64,000 bases of DNA from Clostridiales bacterium (GTDB lineage: Bacteria; Bacillota; Clostridia; Oscillospirales; Oscillospiraceae), in the NCBI GenBank assembly GCA_004557655.1, contig SFGJ01000003.1:74391-138390 (forward strand), read 5' to 3'. The stretch's first letter is position 1. Each line of letters starts with the position of its first letter. Made by a program: the position numbers and the translations under genes. This document shows positions 8,594 through 16,597 of this stretch, piece after piece. Below the pieces are notes generated by a model. That model saw nothing but the letters and a program-made list of their open reading frames with translations, had not been told where the DNA came from and ran no database searches.

Positions 8594-8988
8594 CGCTCCG
8601 CCTCCCGACACTTTCCGCACAGGCCGTAGAACATGGTGCGCCGGGGGTTGATGGCGAAGCCGTGGCTCTCCAGCAGATGACCGTACAGCTCTCCCAGATG
8701 GCTGCAGTCCATGTGAAAAATGGCGCCGCAGCCCTCGCATTGGAGCAAAAAGCAGTCCCGGTGCACAGTTTTGTCGCAGTATTGGTAGCAGGCGCCCTCC
8801 TCGGTGAGGAGCTTGTGGACCTTGCCCTGTGCCACCAGTTTCTCCAACTGCCGGTACACGGTGCTCAGACCCACGGTCTGCCCCTCCTGCCGCAGCATCT
8901 GCATAAGATCCATGGCGGTGGCCCGCCCACCGGGGCAGGACTCGATGCATTTGAGCACCGCCTGCTGCTGCCGGGTCATGTATGCCAT
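8590..8988 (-). CDS. zur: Fur-family zinc regulator (Zur-like)
   Basis: 132 residues. An N-terminal winged helix with GLSTVYRQLEKLVAQG recognition helix is followed by the dimerisation domain with HRDCFLLQCEGCG and HMDCSHLGE, and two CxxC pairs (CEGC, CGKC) for structural zinc. It should repress zinc uptake when zinc is replete. ATG 8988 is preferred over the in-frame TTG 9003 because GAGGTGA lies ahead of it. As first gene of the operon it sits under a palindrome overlapping its own promoter, so it is probably autoregulated. Assignment to Zur rather than Fur or PerR rests on the linked znuACB genes. Confidence 0.88.
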   Translation of the reverse strand: MAYMTRQQQAVLKCIESCPGGRATAMDLMQMLRQEGQTVGLSTVYRQLEKLVAQGKVHKLLTEEGACYQYCDKTVHRDCFLLQCEGCGAIFHMDCSHLGELYGHLLESHGFAINPRRTMFYGLCGKCREAER

Positions 8989-9005
8989 ACGCTCACCTCG
9001 CAAAA

Positions 9006-9028
9006 TTGAAAATGATTATCGTTTTCAA
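9006..9028 (-). promoter_or_regulatory. Zur/Fur-type operator of the zinc operon
   Basis: A 23-base palindrome (TTGAAAA arm 9006-9012, TTTTCAA arm 9022-9028, centre 9017) with one mismatched pair resembles Fur-family boxes of the GAAAATGATTATC type. It begins right after the -10 box, so bound regulator would block transcription start. Confidence 0.8.
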
Positions 9029-9056
9029 ATTATACGCGGATTTCCGGAGATGTCAA
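9029..9056 (-). promoter_or_regulatory. Promoter of zur-znuACB
   Basis: Minus strand TTGACA (9051-9056), 16-base spacer, TATAAT (9029-9034); the -10 box abuts the operator. Confidence 0.85.
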
Positions 9057-9151
9057 GGAAAAGATAATTTTTGATTATATAAGGATCTGTCAGGACAAGC
9101 GCCTGCGATGACCTGTGGGGCGAGCGGATTATCCGGGAAGCCGACCTCTCG

Positions 9152-9180
9152 TTGACGCGCCTTTTCATCTATGCTATACT
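9152..9180 (+). promoter_or_regulatory. Promoter of the DUF2804 gene
   Basis: TTGACG (9152-9157), 17-base spacer, TATACT (9175-9180), 26 bases before the start codon. Confidence 0.75.
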
Positions 9181-9206
9181 ACTAAAAAACAAAAGGGGGA
9201 TCCGTT

Positions 9207-10235
9207 ATGCAGCATGAAATCACTACCGCCCAGCCGCTGCTGGACGAAAACGGCAACCTGCGTCAGGCCGGTTACTGCAAAAAGCTCCTGCCCGTCTACC
9301 GCCGCCGGGACATTAAGGCCGGCGCCATCCACATCAAGGAGTGGGATTACTACCTTATTAATAATGGCCGCTTTGCCGTGGCCCTGACCATCGACGACAA
9401 CGGCTACATGGGGCTGGATTCCATCTCTCTCCTGCAGTTGGAGGAGGGGTGGGAGGTGACCAAAAGCCCCATGCGCATCCTTCCGCTGGGTAAGACCGGT
9501 CTGCCGGAATCCTCGGCTGCCGGAGATGTGTCCATCTCCGGCAAGGGCTATCACCTGTCCTTTCGCCACGAGGGGGCAGACCGTGTGCTGGACTTCCACA
9601 TGGAGGATTTCCAGAATGGTACGCCCATCGACGGCCGCATCCGCCTCACGGACGAGCCGGAGGAGAGCATGGTCATCTGCACCCCCTTTGACAAGCCCCG
9701 GCATTTCTACTATAACCAGAAGATCAACTGCCTCCGGGCATCCGGTACCGTCACGGCGGGGGGCCGCACCTACACCTTTGACCCGGCGGATTCCTTTGCC
9801 GTGCTGGACTGGGGGCGGGGCGTGTGGACCTATCACAACACCTGGTACTGGGGCAGCGCCTCGGGACAGGTGGACGGCGTGCCCTTCGGCTGGAACATCG
9901 GCTACGGCTTCGGCGACACCTCCGCCGCCAGCGAGAACATGCTCTTTTACGGCGGCAAGGCGCATAAGCTGAGCCGGGTGACCTTCCACATCCCCCGGAA
10001 GGACGGCGGGGACGATTTCCTTTCTCCCTGGACCTTCACCTCCGACGACGGACGGTTTGAGATGAACTTCGTGCCGGTGCTGGACCGGGCAGCCTGCACG
10101 GATTTCAAGCTCCTCAAGAGCGACCAGCACCAGGTCTTCGGTCGCTTCACCGGCATCGCCGTTCTGGACGACGGACAGGTGATCCGCGTGGAGGACTTTC
10201 CCGGCTTTGCGGAAAAGGTGGAGAACAAGTGGTGA
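9207..10235 (+). CDS. DUF2804 domain-containing protein
   Basis: 342 residues matching the whole-length DUF2804 pattern: an N-terminal LLDENGNLRQAGYCKKLLPVY segment, a central DRVLDFHMEDF, the FDKPRHFYYNQKINCL segment, LDWGRGVWTYHNTWYWGSASG near residues 203-222, and a C-terminal beta-rich part. The fold resembles a large beta sandwich (lipocalin-like) and no enzyme activity is established. No signal peptide or membrane segment is seen, so it is probably cytoplasmic. It is a single-gene unit with its own promoter and terminator. Confidence 0.85.
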   Translation: MQHEITTAQPLLDENGNLRQAGYCKKLLPVYRRRDIKAGAIHIKEWDYYLINNGRFAVALTIDDNGYMGLDSISLLQLEEGWEVTKSPMRILPLGKTGLPESSAAGDVSISGKGYHLSFRHEGADRVLDFHMEDFQNGTPIDGRIRLTDEPEESMVICTPFDKPRHFYYNQKINCLRASGTVTAGGRTYTFDPADSFAVLDWGRGVWTYHNTWYWGSASGQVDGVPFGWNIGYGFGDTSAASENMLFYGGKAHKLSRVTFHIPRKDGGDDFLSPWTFTSDDGRFEMNFVPVLDRAACTDFKLLKSDQHQVFGRFTGIAVLDDGQVIRVEDFPGFAEKVENKW

Positions 10236-10243
10236 AATTTCAT

Positions 10244-10273
10244 CGGGGCGGAGGCGTTTCCGCCCCGTTTTTT
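10244..10273 (+). terminator. Terminator of the DUF2804 gene
   Basis: A 9-bp GC-rich stem (10244-10252 with 10259-10267) is followed by six T, eight bases after the stop codon. Confidence 0.88.
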
Positions 10274-10655
10274 GGGTTTAGAGACGGGACAAGCGGAAAG
10301 TGAAAAGATTGGGGTTGGTGCCCCTTGGCCCGGAACGGAAGACGAAAGCAAGAAGTGAAATTCGCGTGATCCCATTCGCGGGGCACGCGGTTTTGGCTCG
10401 CAGCTATCTCCGGCCGCGCGGGAATCCGGAATACCCAATGAAAGGGTCGCATGGGGACAAAAATTTCTTTTTGCGAAACATTCGCCACCCCCGGCAGAAC
10501 AGGCCCTCCGACCGCCAGATCCTTGTTAAGAAACAGACGAGGCTGTTTGTTTCTTAACAAGAATCAAACCGCCCTGTTCACAAAATGTTAAAAAAGCCGA
10601 ATGTGCCGCTAAAAATTTATTAAAAATGTCAATAGCGTATATTGGAAGAATCTTG
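10274..10655. other. Long intergenic stretch with a 17-bp hairpin
   Basis: No convincing gene lies here: the open frames lack ribosome sites and family features. The part to about 10500 has coding-like GC content. At 10522-10561 a 17-bp inverted repeat (arms 10522-10538 and 10545-10561, one G-T pair, 6-base loop) could form a very stable hairpin, but no T run follows on either strand, so it is not an ordinary terminator. After 10575 the sequence turns AT-rich toward the transporter promoter. Confidence 0.6.
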
Positions 10656-10661
10656 TATACT
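10633..10661 (+). promoter_or_regulatory. Possible promoter of the sodium symporter gene
   Basis: A good -10 box TATACT (10656-10661) has only a poor -35 (TAGCGT) at 17 bases. Transcription from here would give a leader of about 110 bases containing short inverted repeats. Confidence 0.4.
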
Positions 10662-10778
10662 TTTAACATGAGTCTGTGGCTTTTTTGGCTGGCAGACAAA
10701 AAATTTCCCCGAGGGGGATGTGTTTCCCGGGAGTAAAAATTTCCGGGAGATGAATCTAATTATTAAGGAGAGAAAACA

Positions 10779-12221
10779 ATGGAAGAAAGAAAAGGCTTTG
10801 GAACCAATTTTGGTTTCCTGATGGCAGCCGTTGGTTCGGCAGTCGGCCTGGGCAACATCTGGGGCTTCCCCAATAAGATGGGTGCCAGCGGCGGCTTTAC
10901 CTTCCTCGTCATCTATCTGGTCCTGGCAGCGCTGTGCGGCTTCATCGTCATGCTGGGCGAGCTGGCTCTGGGTCGCAAGACCGGCAAGGGCGCCGTGGGC
11001 GCCTATAAAGTCCTGAGCAAGAAGTTCAAGTGGCTGGGCTGGCTGGGCATTTTGTCCGCCTTCCTGATCCTGGGTTTCTACTGCGCTTTGGGCGGCTACT
11101 GCATCAAGTACATGGTCCTGAATGTGGGCAATGTCTTCGGCGCCGGCTTCGGCAACAACGGCCTGGCCAGCGGCGATGTGTTCGGCAACCTGCTGACCAA
11201 CCAGCTTGAGTCCGTGATCTATGGTCTGATCTTCGTGCTGCTGACCATGATCATTGTTATGGGCGGCATCGGCGGCGGTATCGAGAAGTTCTGCTCCATC
11301 GGTATGCCCTGCTTGTTCTTCATGCTCGTCATCATCATCATCCGCGCCTGCACTCTGCCGGATGCTGTGAACGGCCTGAAGTACATGTTCGTTCCCGGCT
11401 GGGCTGTGGAGAACGGTGTTATTGATAAAGCACCCAACCTCCTCACAGTTCTGTCCACTGCCGGTGGTCAGATGTTCTTCTCCCTGTCCCTGGGCATGGG
11501 CGCCATGGTCACATATGGCTCCTACTTGGAGAAGAAGCAGAACCTGGAAAAGAACGCTCTCATCATCGTCATTTGCGATACCATCATCGCTTTGATGGCA
11601 GGTCTGGCTGTTATGCCCGCCCGCTTCGCTCTGGATCCCAACGGCCCCATTGGCGGCCCCAAGCTGCTGTTCATCACCATGCAGAATGTGTTCAACTCCA
11701 TGGGTACTGTGGGTTACATCTTCGGCATCATCTTCTACCTGCTGGTGGTTCTGGCAGCTATTTCCTCTTCCATCTCCCTGCTGGAGGTCATTGTGGCCCA
11801 CTTCTGCGACAAGGCTCGTGAAAAGGGCAAGGGTGACAAGCGTAAGGTTTACTCCATCATCGCCGCTGTGGGCTCCGGCCTGCTGTGCGTGCTTGTGTGC
11901 CTGGACGGTCTGGGCTCCAACGGCATCGCTCCCTTCGACATTCTCGGCATCGAGGCCAACGGCTGGAGTGATTGCTGGCTGGACTTCTTTGACTGCATCT
12001 CTGAGGGTGTCCTGATGCCTCTGGGCGCTCTGCTGATGTGCATCTGCATCGGTTGGGAGATCGGCCCCAAGGTCGTGGACGAAGAATGCTGCCTGGAGGG
12101 CAACTCCTTCAAGAGCAAGGGCCTCTTCAACATCTGCGTAAAGGTCATCACCCCCCTCATCATGGTCTTCATCCTGCTGGGTCAGGTGGATGGATTCTTC
12201 GGTTTGGGTCTGTTCCAGTAA
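10779..12221 (+). CDS. Sodium-dependent transporter, NSS (SLC6) family
   Basis: 480 residues with eleven or twelve membrane spans. The first span holds the family signature GSAVGLGNIWGFPN, which builds the sodium and substrate sites, and GGFTFLVIYLVLAALCGFIVMLGE follows as in bacterial amino-acid symporters (MhsT/TnaT type). It imports an amino acid, probably aromatic or hydrophobic, with sodium; the substrate cannot be read from sequence. AAGGAGAG precedes the start. It is monocistronic, with a strong terminator. Confidence 0.92.
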   Translation: MEERKGFGTNFGFLMAAVGSAVGLGNIWGFPNKMGASGGFTFLVIYLVLAALCGFIVMLGELALGRKTGKGAVGAYKVLSKKFKWLGWLGILSAFLILGFYCALGGYCIKYMVLNVGNVFGAGFGNNGLASGDVFGNLLTNQLESVIYGLIFVLLTMIIVMGGIGGGIEKFCSIGMPCLFFMLVIIIIRACTLPDAVNGLKYMFVPGWAVENGVIDKAPNLLTVLSTAGGQMFFSLSLGMGAMVTYGSYLEKKQNLEKNALIIVICDTIIALMAGLAVMPARFALDPNGPIGGPKLLFITMQNVFNSMGTVGYIFGIIFYLLVVLAAISSSISLLEVIVAHFCDKAREKGKGDKRKVYSIIAAVGSGLLCVLVCLDGLGSNGIAPFDILGIEANGWSDCWLDFFDCISEGVLMPLGALLMCICIGWEIGPKVVDEECCLEGNSFKSKGLFNICVKVITPLIMVFILLGQVDGFFGLGLFQ

Positions 12222-12260
12222 TCGGGATCGGCAAAGACTGAAAAATTGCTGTATAAAAAA

Positions 12261-12289
12261 ACCCGGAGCCAGACGCTCCGGGTTTTTTT
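12261..12289 (+). terminator. Terminator of the sodium symporter gene
   Basis: An 8-9 bp stem (12261-12269 with 12275-12283) with a short loop and seven T. Confidence 0.9.
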
Positions 12290-12306
12290 GAGGCTGATAA
12301 AGAGCC

Positions 12307-12344
12307 GTCATTGCGAGCCGGTTTGCAAACTGCTGCGGAAATCC
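12307..12344. repeat. Degenerate dispersed intergenic repeat (CATTGCGA type)
   Basis: The stretch starting CATTGCGAGCCGG and ending in GGAAATCC resembles the copy at 30069-30107 (CATTGCGAAGCCAG ... GGCAATCC). Both are imperfect palindromes between genes, suggesting one dispersed family; this copy is the more decayed. Confidence 0.5.
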
Positions 12345-12380
12345 ACAATACCTGTGAAATCATGCCATCCCGCAAGGTTG

Positions 12381-12412
12381 AAAAAAGACCGAAGCAGCCG
12401 CTTCGGTCTTTT
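12381..12412. terminator. Bidirectional terminator before the lipid kinase gene
   Basis: A 9-bp stem (12387-12395 with 12400-12408) flanked by A and T runs on both sides. It mainly serves the leftward kinase gene. Confidence 0.85.
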
Positions 12413-12421
12413 CCTGCTCTC

Positions 12422-13318
12422 TTATTTCTTCGGCGCCTTCACCAGCAGGTCAATGGCTCCGTGGAAGTTTTCTATGTTCACCACCGGGGCACTGGGAGCG
12501 TACTCTCCGTCCAAAGACCAGGGGATGTCATCCTCCGTTTCCACAGTGACTCTGGAGGCGTGGCGGAAGAAAATGCCGGGGTTGTCGTACTGCATTTGTT
12601 TCAGCGACAGCAGCAGGCTCGTCAGATCCAGGGCAGTCCGGGGCATCCGCAGCAGCACAAGCTCAAACAGTCCGTCGTCCATCCGCACCCGGTTGGGATC
12701 CAGCTTTACCAAGCCGCCAAGAGAAGTGGAGTTGCACACGCTGCCGAAGATGAAATCCCCCTCAATGACCTCCTCGTCGGTGGTGACCTTGCAGCGATAG
12801 CGCCGCAGGGAGTCCAGACTCTTAATGCCCTCCAGTATGTAGGCGAAGTGGCCCAGAGCGTTCTTGACCTCCTGGGGAGCGGAGTAGCTGGCCTTGGTAA
12901 AGGCGCCAAATGACGCCACGTATGAGAAGTATCTGTCGTTGTGCCGGCCCACATCCAGCGCCATAGGCGTGCCCTGAGTGATGATATCCGCCGCCATGTA
13001 CGGCAAGGCGGGGATGCGCAGTGTGGCTGCAAAGTCGTTGGTGCTGCCGGCGGGCAGATAGCCAAGCAGAGGTTTTTTGGTAAGCTGCATCAGGCCGGAA
13101 ATGGTCTCGTTCAATGTGCCGTCGCCGCCATAGCAGGCCACGGTGTCGAAGCATGGCCCCATTTCCCGGGCATACCGGGTGGCGTCGCCGGAGGCTTTCG
13201 TTTCCGCCACATGGACCAGATAACCGCCCTCCGACAGGCGGGCAATGGCGTCGTACAGCGGTTCGCGGGACTTATTTTTACCTGCCCGGGGATTCACGAT
13301 CAGCAGCAGCTTCTTCAC
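12422..13318 (-). CDS. Diacylglycerol/lipid kinase family protein
   Basis: 298 residues of the DagK/YegS/YtlR lipid kinase family. The N-terminal LLLIVNPRAGK motif, the nucleotide-binding GGDGTLNE (about residue 64-71), PAGSTNDFA, the LDVGR strand and the C-terminal DDGLFELVL are all present. It phosphorylates a lipid such as diacylglycerol using ATP at the membrane face. The start has GAGGAGG at good distance and a sigma-A promoter upstream. Confidence 0.9.
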   Translation of the reverse strand: MKKLLLIVNPRAGKNKSREPLYDAIARLSEGGYLVHVAETKASGDATRYAREMGPCFDTVACYGGDGTLNETISGLMQLTKKPLLGYLPAGSTNDFAATLRIPALPYMAADIITQGTPMALDVGRHNDRYFSYVASFGAFTKASYSAPQEVKNALGHFAYILEGIKSLDSLRRYRCKVTTDEEVIEGDFIFGSVCNSTSLGGLVKLDPNRVRMDDGLFELVLLRMPRTALDLTSLLLSLKQMQYDNPGIFFRHASRVTVETEDDIPWSLDGEYAPSAPVVNIENFHGAIDLLVKAPKK

Positions 13319-13365
13319 AGTATACCTCCTCTAGGAAAAACCTGTAGTGTATAATTTCTGCCAAT

Positions 13366-13394
13366 ATTATACATGGCTTTCAGGGTAAACGCAA
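13366..13394 (-). promoter_or_regulatory. Promoter of the lipid kinase gene
   Basis: Minus strand TTGCGT (13389-13394), 17 bases, TATAAT (13366-13371). Confidence 0.8.
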
Positions 13395-13443
13395 GAGTCG
13401 CGCCTCTTTGCGTTATAAATTCGGGAAGATGCGCCTCCAAGCC

Positions 13444-13472
13444 TTGCAAAGCTGTCGAAAATTATGTATGAT
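13444..13472 (+). promoter_or_regulatory. Promoter of the first AI-2E permease gene
   Basis: TTGCAA (13444-13449), 17 bases, TATGAT (13467-13472), 26 bases before the start codon. Confidence 0.75.
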
Positions 13473-13498
13473 AAAGCAAACAGGCAAGGAGGGGTGCT

Positions 13499-14761
13499 AT
13501 GAAGGACAAGAAAAAATATATTCACTGGGGCCTGACCGTATTTCTGGCAGGCTGCGCCCTGCTGATATTCTACGATGTATTTTACCGGGACAATTCCGGT
13601 ACGGTACAGGCGTTTTTCTCCAAGCTGTCGTCCATTCTCGCGCCCATACTTTACGGCCTGGGCATGGCCTATCTTCTGGCCCCCATTGTGAATTTTCTGG
13701 AGCGCTTGATCCGGCGCGGCCGGGACGCCCTGGAGAAGAAGCGGGGCAAGACCATCCGGATCCACAAGGGCTGGCTGCGGGTAATAAGCATCTTCCTCAC
13801 CTGGTCGGTGATGCTGGTGCTGCTGTACCTGCTGTTTAATATGCTCATCCCCGAGCTGGTGGAGAGCATCACCACCCTGGTGAACAATCTGGAGAGCTAT
13901 TATAACACCGCCTATACCTGGGGTTCAAAGCTGCTGAGCGACAACCTGGAGTTGACGGAGCTGTTTAACCGCTACTACAATGAGGTCAGCAAGTGGCTCA
14001 ATACGGAGCTGCTGCCGGGTCTGCAGACCACGATCACCAACTTCACCGGCAGCCTTGTCACCGGTGTGTGGAGCATTATTACCTTTGCCAAGAACTTTCT
14101 CATTGGCATCATCGTGTCCGTGTACCTGCTGGCAGCCAAGGAAAAGAGCACTGCCCGCTGCTGCAAACTGATCTATGGCGTGCTGCCGGAGGAGAAAGCC
14201 ATGTTCACCATCCGAGGGTTCCGTCGCGTGGACCGCATTTTCAGCGGCTTTGTCCGGGGGAAGCTCCTGGACTCCCTCATCATCGGCATCCTCTGCTTTA
14301 TCGGCTGCTCCGTTTTGAAAATGCCCTATACGCCGCTGGTCAGCGTCATTGTAGGCGTGACCAATGTTATCCCCTTCTTCGGTCCGTTTTTGGGCGCCAT
14401 TCCCTGCGGCGTGCTGATTTTGCTGGCGGATCCGCTCAAGTGCCTGTATTTTGCCATCTTTATTTTCCTGCTGCAGCAGTTGGACGGCAATGTCATCGGT
14501 CCCAAAATTTTGGGCGAGTCCACAGGCATTTCCAGCCTGTGGGTCATCGTAGCCATTCTGGTGGGCGGCGGCTTCGGCGGTGTGCTGGGTATGTTTTTGG
14601 GCGTGCCCATCTTTGCCTGCCTGCAGGTGCTGGTGCGCTGGCTGCTGAACACCCGGCTTCAAAAGCGCAATATGCCTCTGGAGGCCTGTGCGTATGTCAG
14701 CCGTGACCGCCGGACAGATCCGCCTCCCGCTTCGGAGGAGAAAACCGAAAACAAAGTGTAG
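13499..14761 (+). CDS. AI-2E family transporter (PerM/YtvI-like)
   Basis: 420 residues with about eight membrane spans: two pairs at the N-terminus, a soluble coil-rich stretch (about 115-175), then spans carrying the family segments VRGKLLDSLIIGILCFIG, NVIPFFGPFLGAIP and LQQLDGNVIGPKILG. The family contains putative autoinducer-2 exporters and sodium/proton antiporters, so the substrate is open. AAGGAGG precedes the start. A paralogue lies at 18288-19445. The PaaI-like gene follows after 41 bases and may share the transcript. Confidence 0.88.
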   Translation: MKDKKKYIHWGLTVFLAGCALLIFYDVFYRDNSGTVQAFFSKLSSILAPILYGLGMAYLLAPIVNFLERLIRRGRDALEKKRGKTIRIHKGWLRVISIFLTWSVMLVLLYLLFNMLIPELVESITTLVNNLESYYNTAYTWGSKLLSDNLELTELFNRYYNEVSKWLNTELLPGLQTTITNFTGSLVTGVWSIITFAKNFLIGIIVSVYLLAAKEKSTARCCKLIYGVLPEEKAMFTIRGFRRVDRIFSGFVRGKLLDSLIIGILCFIGCSVLKMPYTPLVSVIVGVTNVIPFFGPFLGAIPCGVLILLADPLKCLYFAIFIFLLQQLDGNVIGPKILGESTGISSLWVIVAILVGGGFGGVLGMFLGVPIFACLQVLVRWLLNTRLQKRNMPLEACAYVSRDRRTDPPPASEEKTENKV

Positions 14762-14802
14762 TTTTTTGCGATTGAAATACGCAGAGTAATCAAGGAGAAT
14801 CC

Positions 14803-15231
14803 ATGACACCGGAACTGAAAGAAAAGCTGCTTCGATATGCCAATGGGAAGGAGCCATTTTCCGCCCACAACCACCTGCAGATCTGCGATGTGGAGGAGGG
14901 CCACTCCCGCATTGAGCTGCGCATGGCCCCTGAGAGCCGCAATCGCTGGGGCCAGCCCCACGGCGGCATATTGTTTGCATTGGCGGATGTGGCCTGCGGG
15001 GTGGCACTGGTGGGCCTGCGGCAGGAGACCTGCGTCACGGTCAGCGCAAGCATAGATTTCATGGCGGAGGCGGGAGGAGCGGACCATCTGATCGCCCGGG
15101 GCGAGGTGACCCATGCCGGGAAAAGGACCTGCTTCTGCCGGGCGGAAATAACCACGGCCGAGGGGAAGATCATCGCCGCCTGCCACAGCGTGTGGGCATA
15201 CACCGGCCATCCGCTGCCTTTGGAGGAGTAA
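14803..15231 (+). CDS. PaaI family hotdog-fold thioesterase
   Basis: 142 residues of the 4HBT hotdog fold. RWGQPHGGILFALADVACGVA holds the HGG motif with the downstream Asp typical of PaaI thioesterases, and TVSASIDFMAEA is the following beta strand. It should hydrolyse an acyl- or aryl-CoA thioester. AAGGAGAAT precedes the start and a bidirectional terminator follows. Substrate unknown. Confidence 0.88.
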   Translation: MTPELKEKLLRYANGKEPFSAHNHLQICDVEEGHSRIELRMAPESRNRWGQPHGGILFALADVACGVALVGLRQETCVTVSASIDFMAEAGGADHLIARGEVTHAGKRTCFCRAEITTAEGKIIAACHSVWAYTGHPLPLEE

Positions 15232-15252
15232 AAACGTATCGGCAACCCTTAC

Positions 15253-15283
15253 AAAAAAACAGCCGCTCAGGGCGGCTGTTTTT
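15253..15283. terminator. Bidirectional terminator between thioesterase and lipoprotein genes
   Basis: A run of A, the stem AGCCGC (15261-15266) with GCGGCT (15272-15277) extended by A-T pairs, and a T run serve the convergent genes on both sides. Confidence 0.85.
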
Positions 15284-15284
15284 C

Positions 15285-15623
15285 TTACTTCTGCGGGTTT
15301 TCCCCGTCGGACAGTATACCGTCCGTGTCACGAACACGCCCGTTTTCCACCATGTCCTCATAGGGGGTCACAGGAATGTCCATGTCGTTGTCATCGCCGT
15401 TTTTTCCGTCGTGATCCCACAACTGCTCCGAGGGCGTCAGCGGATCGCCGCTGGGGTTGTTTCTGGGGGCAGGTGAACCGTTGCCCCCGGTGCCGTTATT
15501 GCCGCCGGTACCGTCATATACGGAGGGCGGGTACTGTCTGGCGGCGTTGTCGGAATTGCTGCCGCAGGCGGAGAGGCTCAAAAGCGCCGTTACCGTCAAC
15601 AGCAGAGCAAAAAATTTTTGCAT
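15285..15623 (-). CDS. Small lipoprotein, Gly/Asn/Pro-rich
   Basis: 112 residues from ATG 15623, six bases after AAGGAGG; the nearer in-frame ATG at 15629 abuts the site. The signal peptide ends in lipobox LSAC (Cys20). The mature part is low complexity (Gly/Asn/Pro/Asp) with no recognisable domain, and probably a disordered extracellular tail. No function can be assigned. It is monocistronic. Confidence 0.75.
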   Translation of the reverse strand: MQKFFALLLTVTALLSLSACGSNSDNAARQYPPSVYDGTGGNNGTGGNGSPAPRNNPSGDPLTPSEQLWDHDGKNGDDNDMDIPVTPYEDMVENGRVRDTDGILSDGENPQK

Positions 15624-15724
15624 GGCCATCCTCCTTCTCATTTTTCAGAATTTGCGATCCCGGAGATAGTATCTGCGCATTTTATGCCGCTATTGCGTGA
15701 AAGTTTTGCCAGCGGTACCGAGAG

Positions 15725-15753
15725 TTGCATTTTTCGGAAAAAGAAGATATACT
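15725..15753 (+). promoter_or_regulatory. Promoter of the nucleoside phosphorylase gene
   Basis: TTGCAT (15725-15730), 17 bases, TATACT (15748-15753), 31 bases before the start codon. Confidence 0.8.
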
Positions 15754-15784
15754 ATATTTGAATTCGCAAAAGGAGGCGTGTATT

Positions 15785-16552
15785 ATGCAAAAACTGGAAA
15801 AACAGTTTCACATTCACTGTCAGGAGGGCGATGTGGGACGCTACTGCATTCTCCCCGGTGATCCGGGCCGGTGCAAGGCCATTGCGGAATTGTTTGACGA
15901 TGCGAAATTTGTGGCCAGCAACCGGGAGTACACCATCTACACAGGCACGCTTCTGGGAGAAAAGGTCTCCGTCTGCTCCACCGGTATTGGGGGCCCCTCC
16001 GCCTCCATCGCCATGGAGGAGCTGCATAACATTGGCGCGGATACCTTCCTCCGTGTGGGCACCTGCGGCGGCATCGACCTGAGTGTGCAGTCCGGGGATG
16101 TGGTCATCGCCACCGGTGCCATCCGGTTTGAGCATACCAGCCGGGAATACGCACCTATCGAGTATCCCGCCGTGGCTAATTTTGAGATCACCACTGCGCT
16201 GGTGGCGGCGGCCAAGGCCGGCGGATACCGCTATCACACAGGCGTGGTGCAGTGCAAGGATGCCTTCTACGGCCAGCACAGCCCTGCCCGGATGCCCGTG
16301 TCCTATGAGCTGCTGAACAAATGGGAGGCATGGAAACGCCTGGGGGTGAAGGCCAGCGAAATGGAGTCGGCGGCGCTGTTTGTGGTGGCCGATGCGCTGG
16401 GCTGCCGGTGCGGATCGTGCTTTCATGTGATCTGGAATCAGGAGCGGGAGGCCGCGGGCCTGGACCAAAACATGACCGAGGACACAAGCTCCGCCGTGCG
16501 GTTGGGTGTGGAGGCCCTGAAGCTGCTCATCCAGGCGGACAGAAATGAATAA
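15785..16552 (+). CDS. udp: Uridine phosphorylase-like nucleoside phosphorylase
   Basis: 255 residues. CILPGDPGR (phosphate loop), STGIGGPSASIAMEEL, RVGTCGGI and SEMESAALF (ribose-binding Met-Glu) are the nucleoside phosphorylase I signatures; the length and KDAFYGQHSP region fit uridine phosphorylase best. It splits a nucleoside with phosphate into base and ribose-1-phosphate. The start follows AAAGGAGG; twenty upstream in-frame codons overlap the promoter and are rejected. Uridine specificity is inference; purine activity cannot be excluded. Confidence 0.85.
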   Translation: MQKLEKQFHIHCQEGDVGRYCILPGDPGRCKAIAELFDDAKFVASNREYTIYTGTLLGEKVSVCSTGIGGPSASIAMEELHNIGADTFLRVGTCGGIDLSVQSGDVVIATGAIRFEHTSREYAPIEYPAVANFEITTALVAAAKAGGYRYHTGVVQCKDAFYGQHSPARMPVSYELLNKWEAWKRLGVKASEMESAALFVVADALGCRCGSCFHVIWNQEREAAGLDQNMTEDTSSAVRLGVEALKLLIQADRNE

Positions 16553-16583
16553 AAAAACAGCCACTTCCGTGGCTGTTTTTTTT
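16551..16583. terminator. Bidirectional terminator after udp
   Basis: Seven A, the stem CAGCCAC (16558-16564) with GTGGCTG (16569-16575) and a run of T serve udp and the convergent gene. Confidence 0.9.
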
Positions 16584-16597
16584 GTAGAAAAACCAAT

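Noticed and set aside
10629..12311. 560-codon frame opposite the sodium symporter
   Set aside because: Gln/His/Asp-rich shadow of a hydrophobic membrane protein gene; no ribosome site, and it runs through the symporter promoter.
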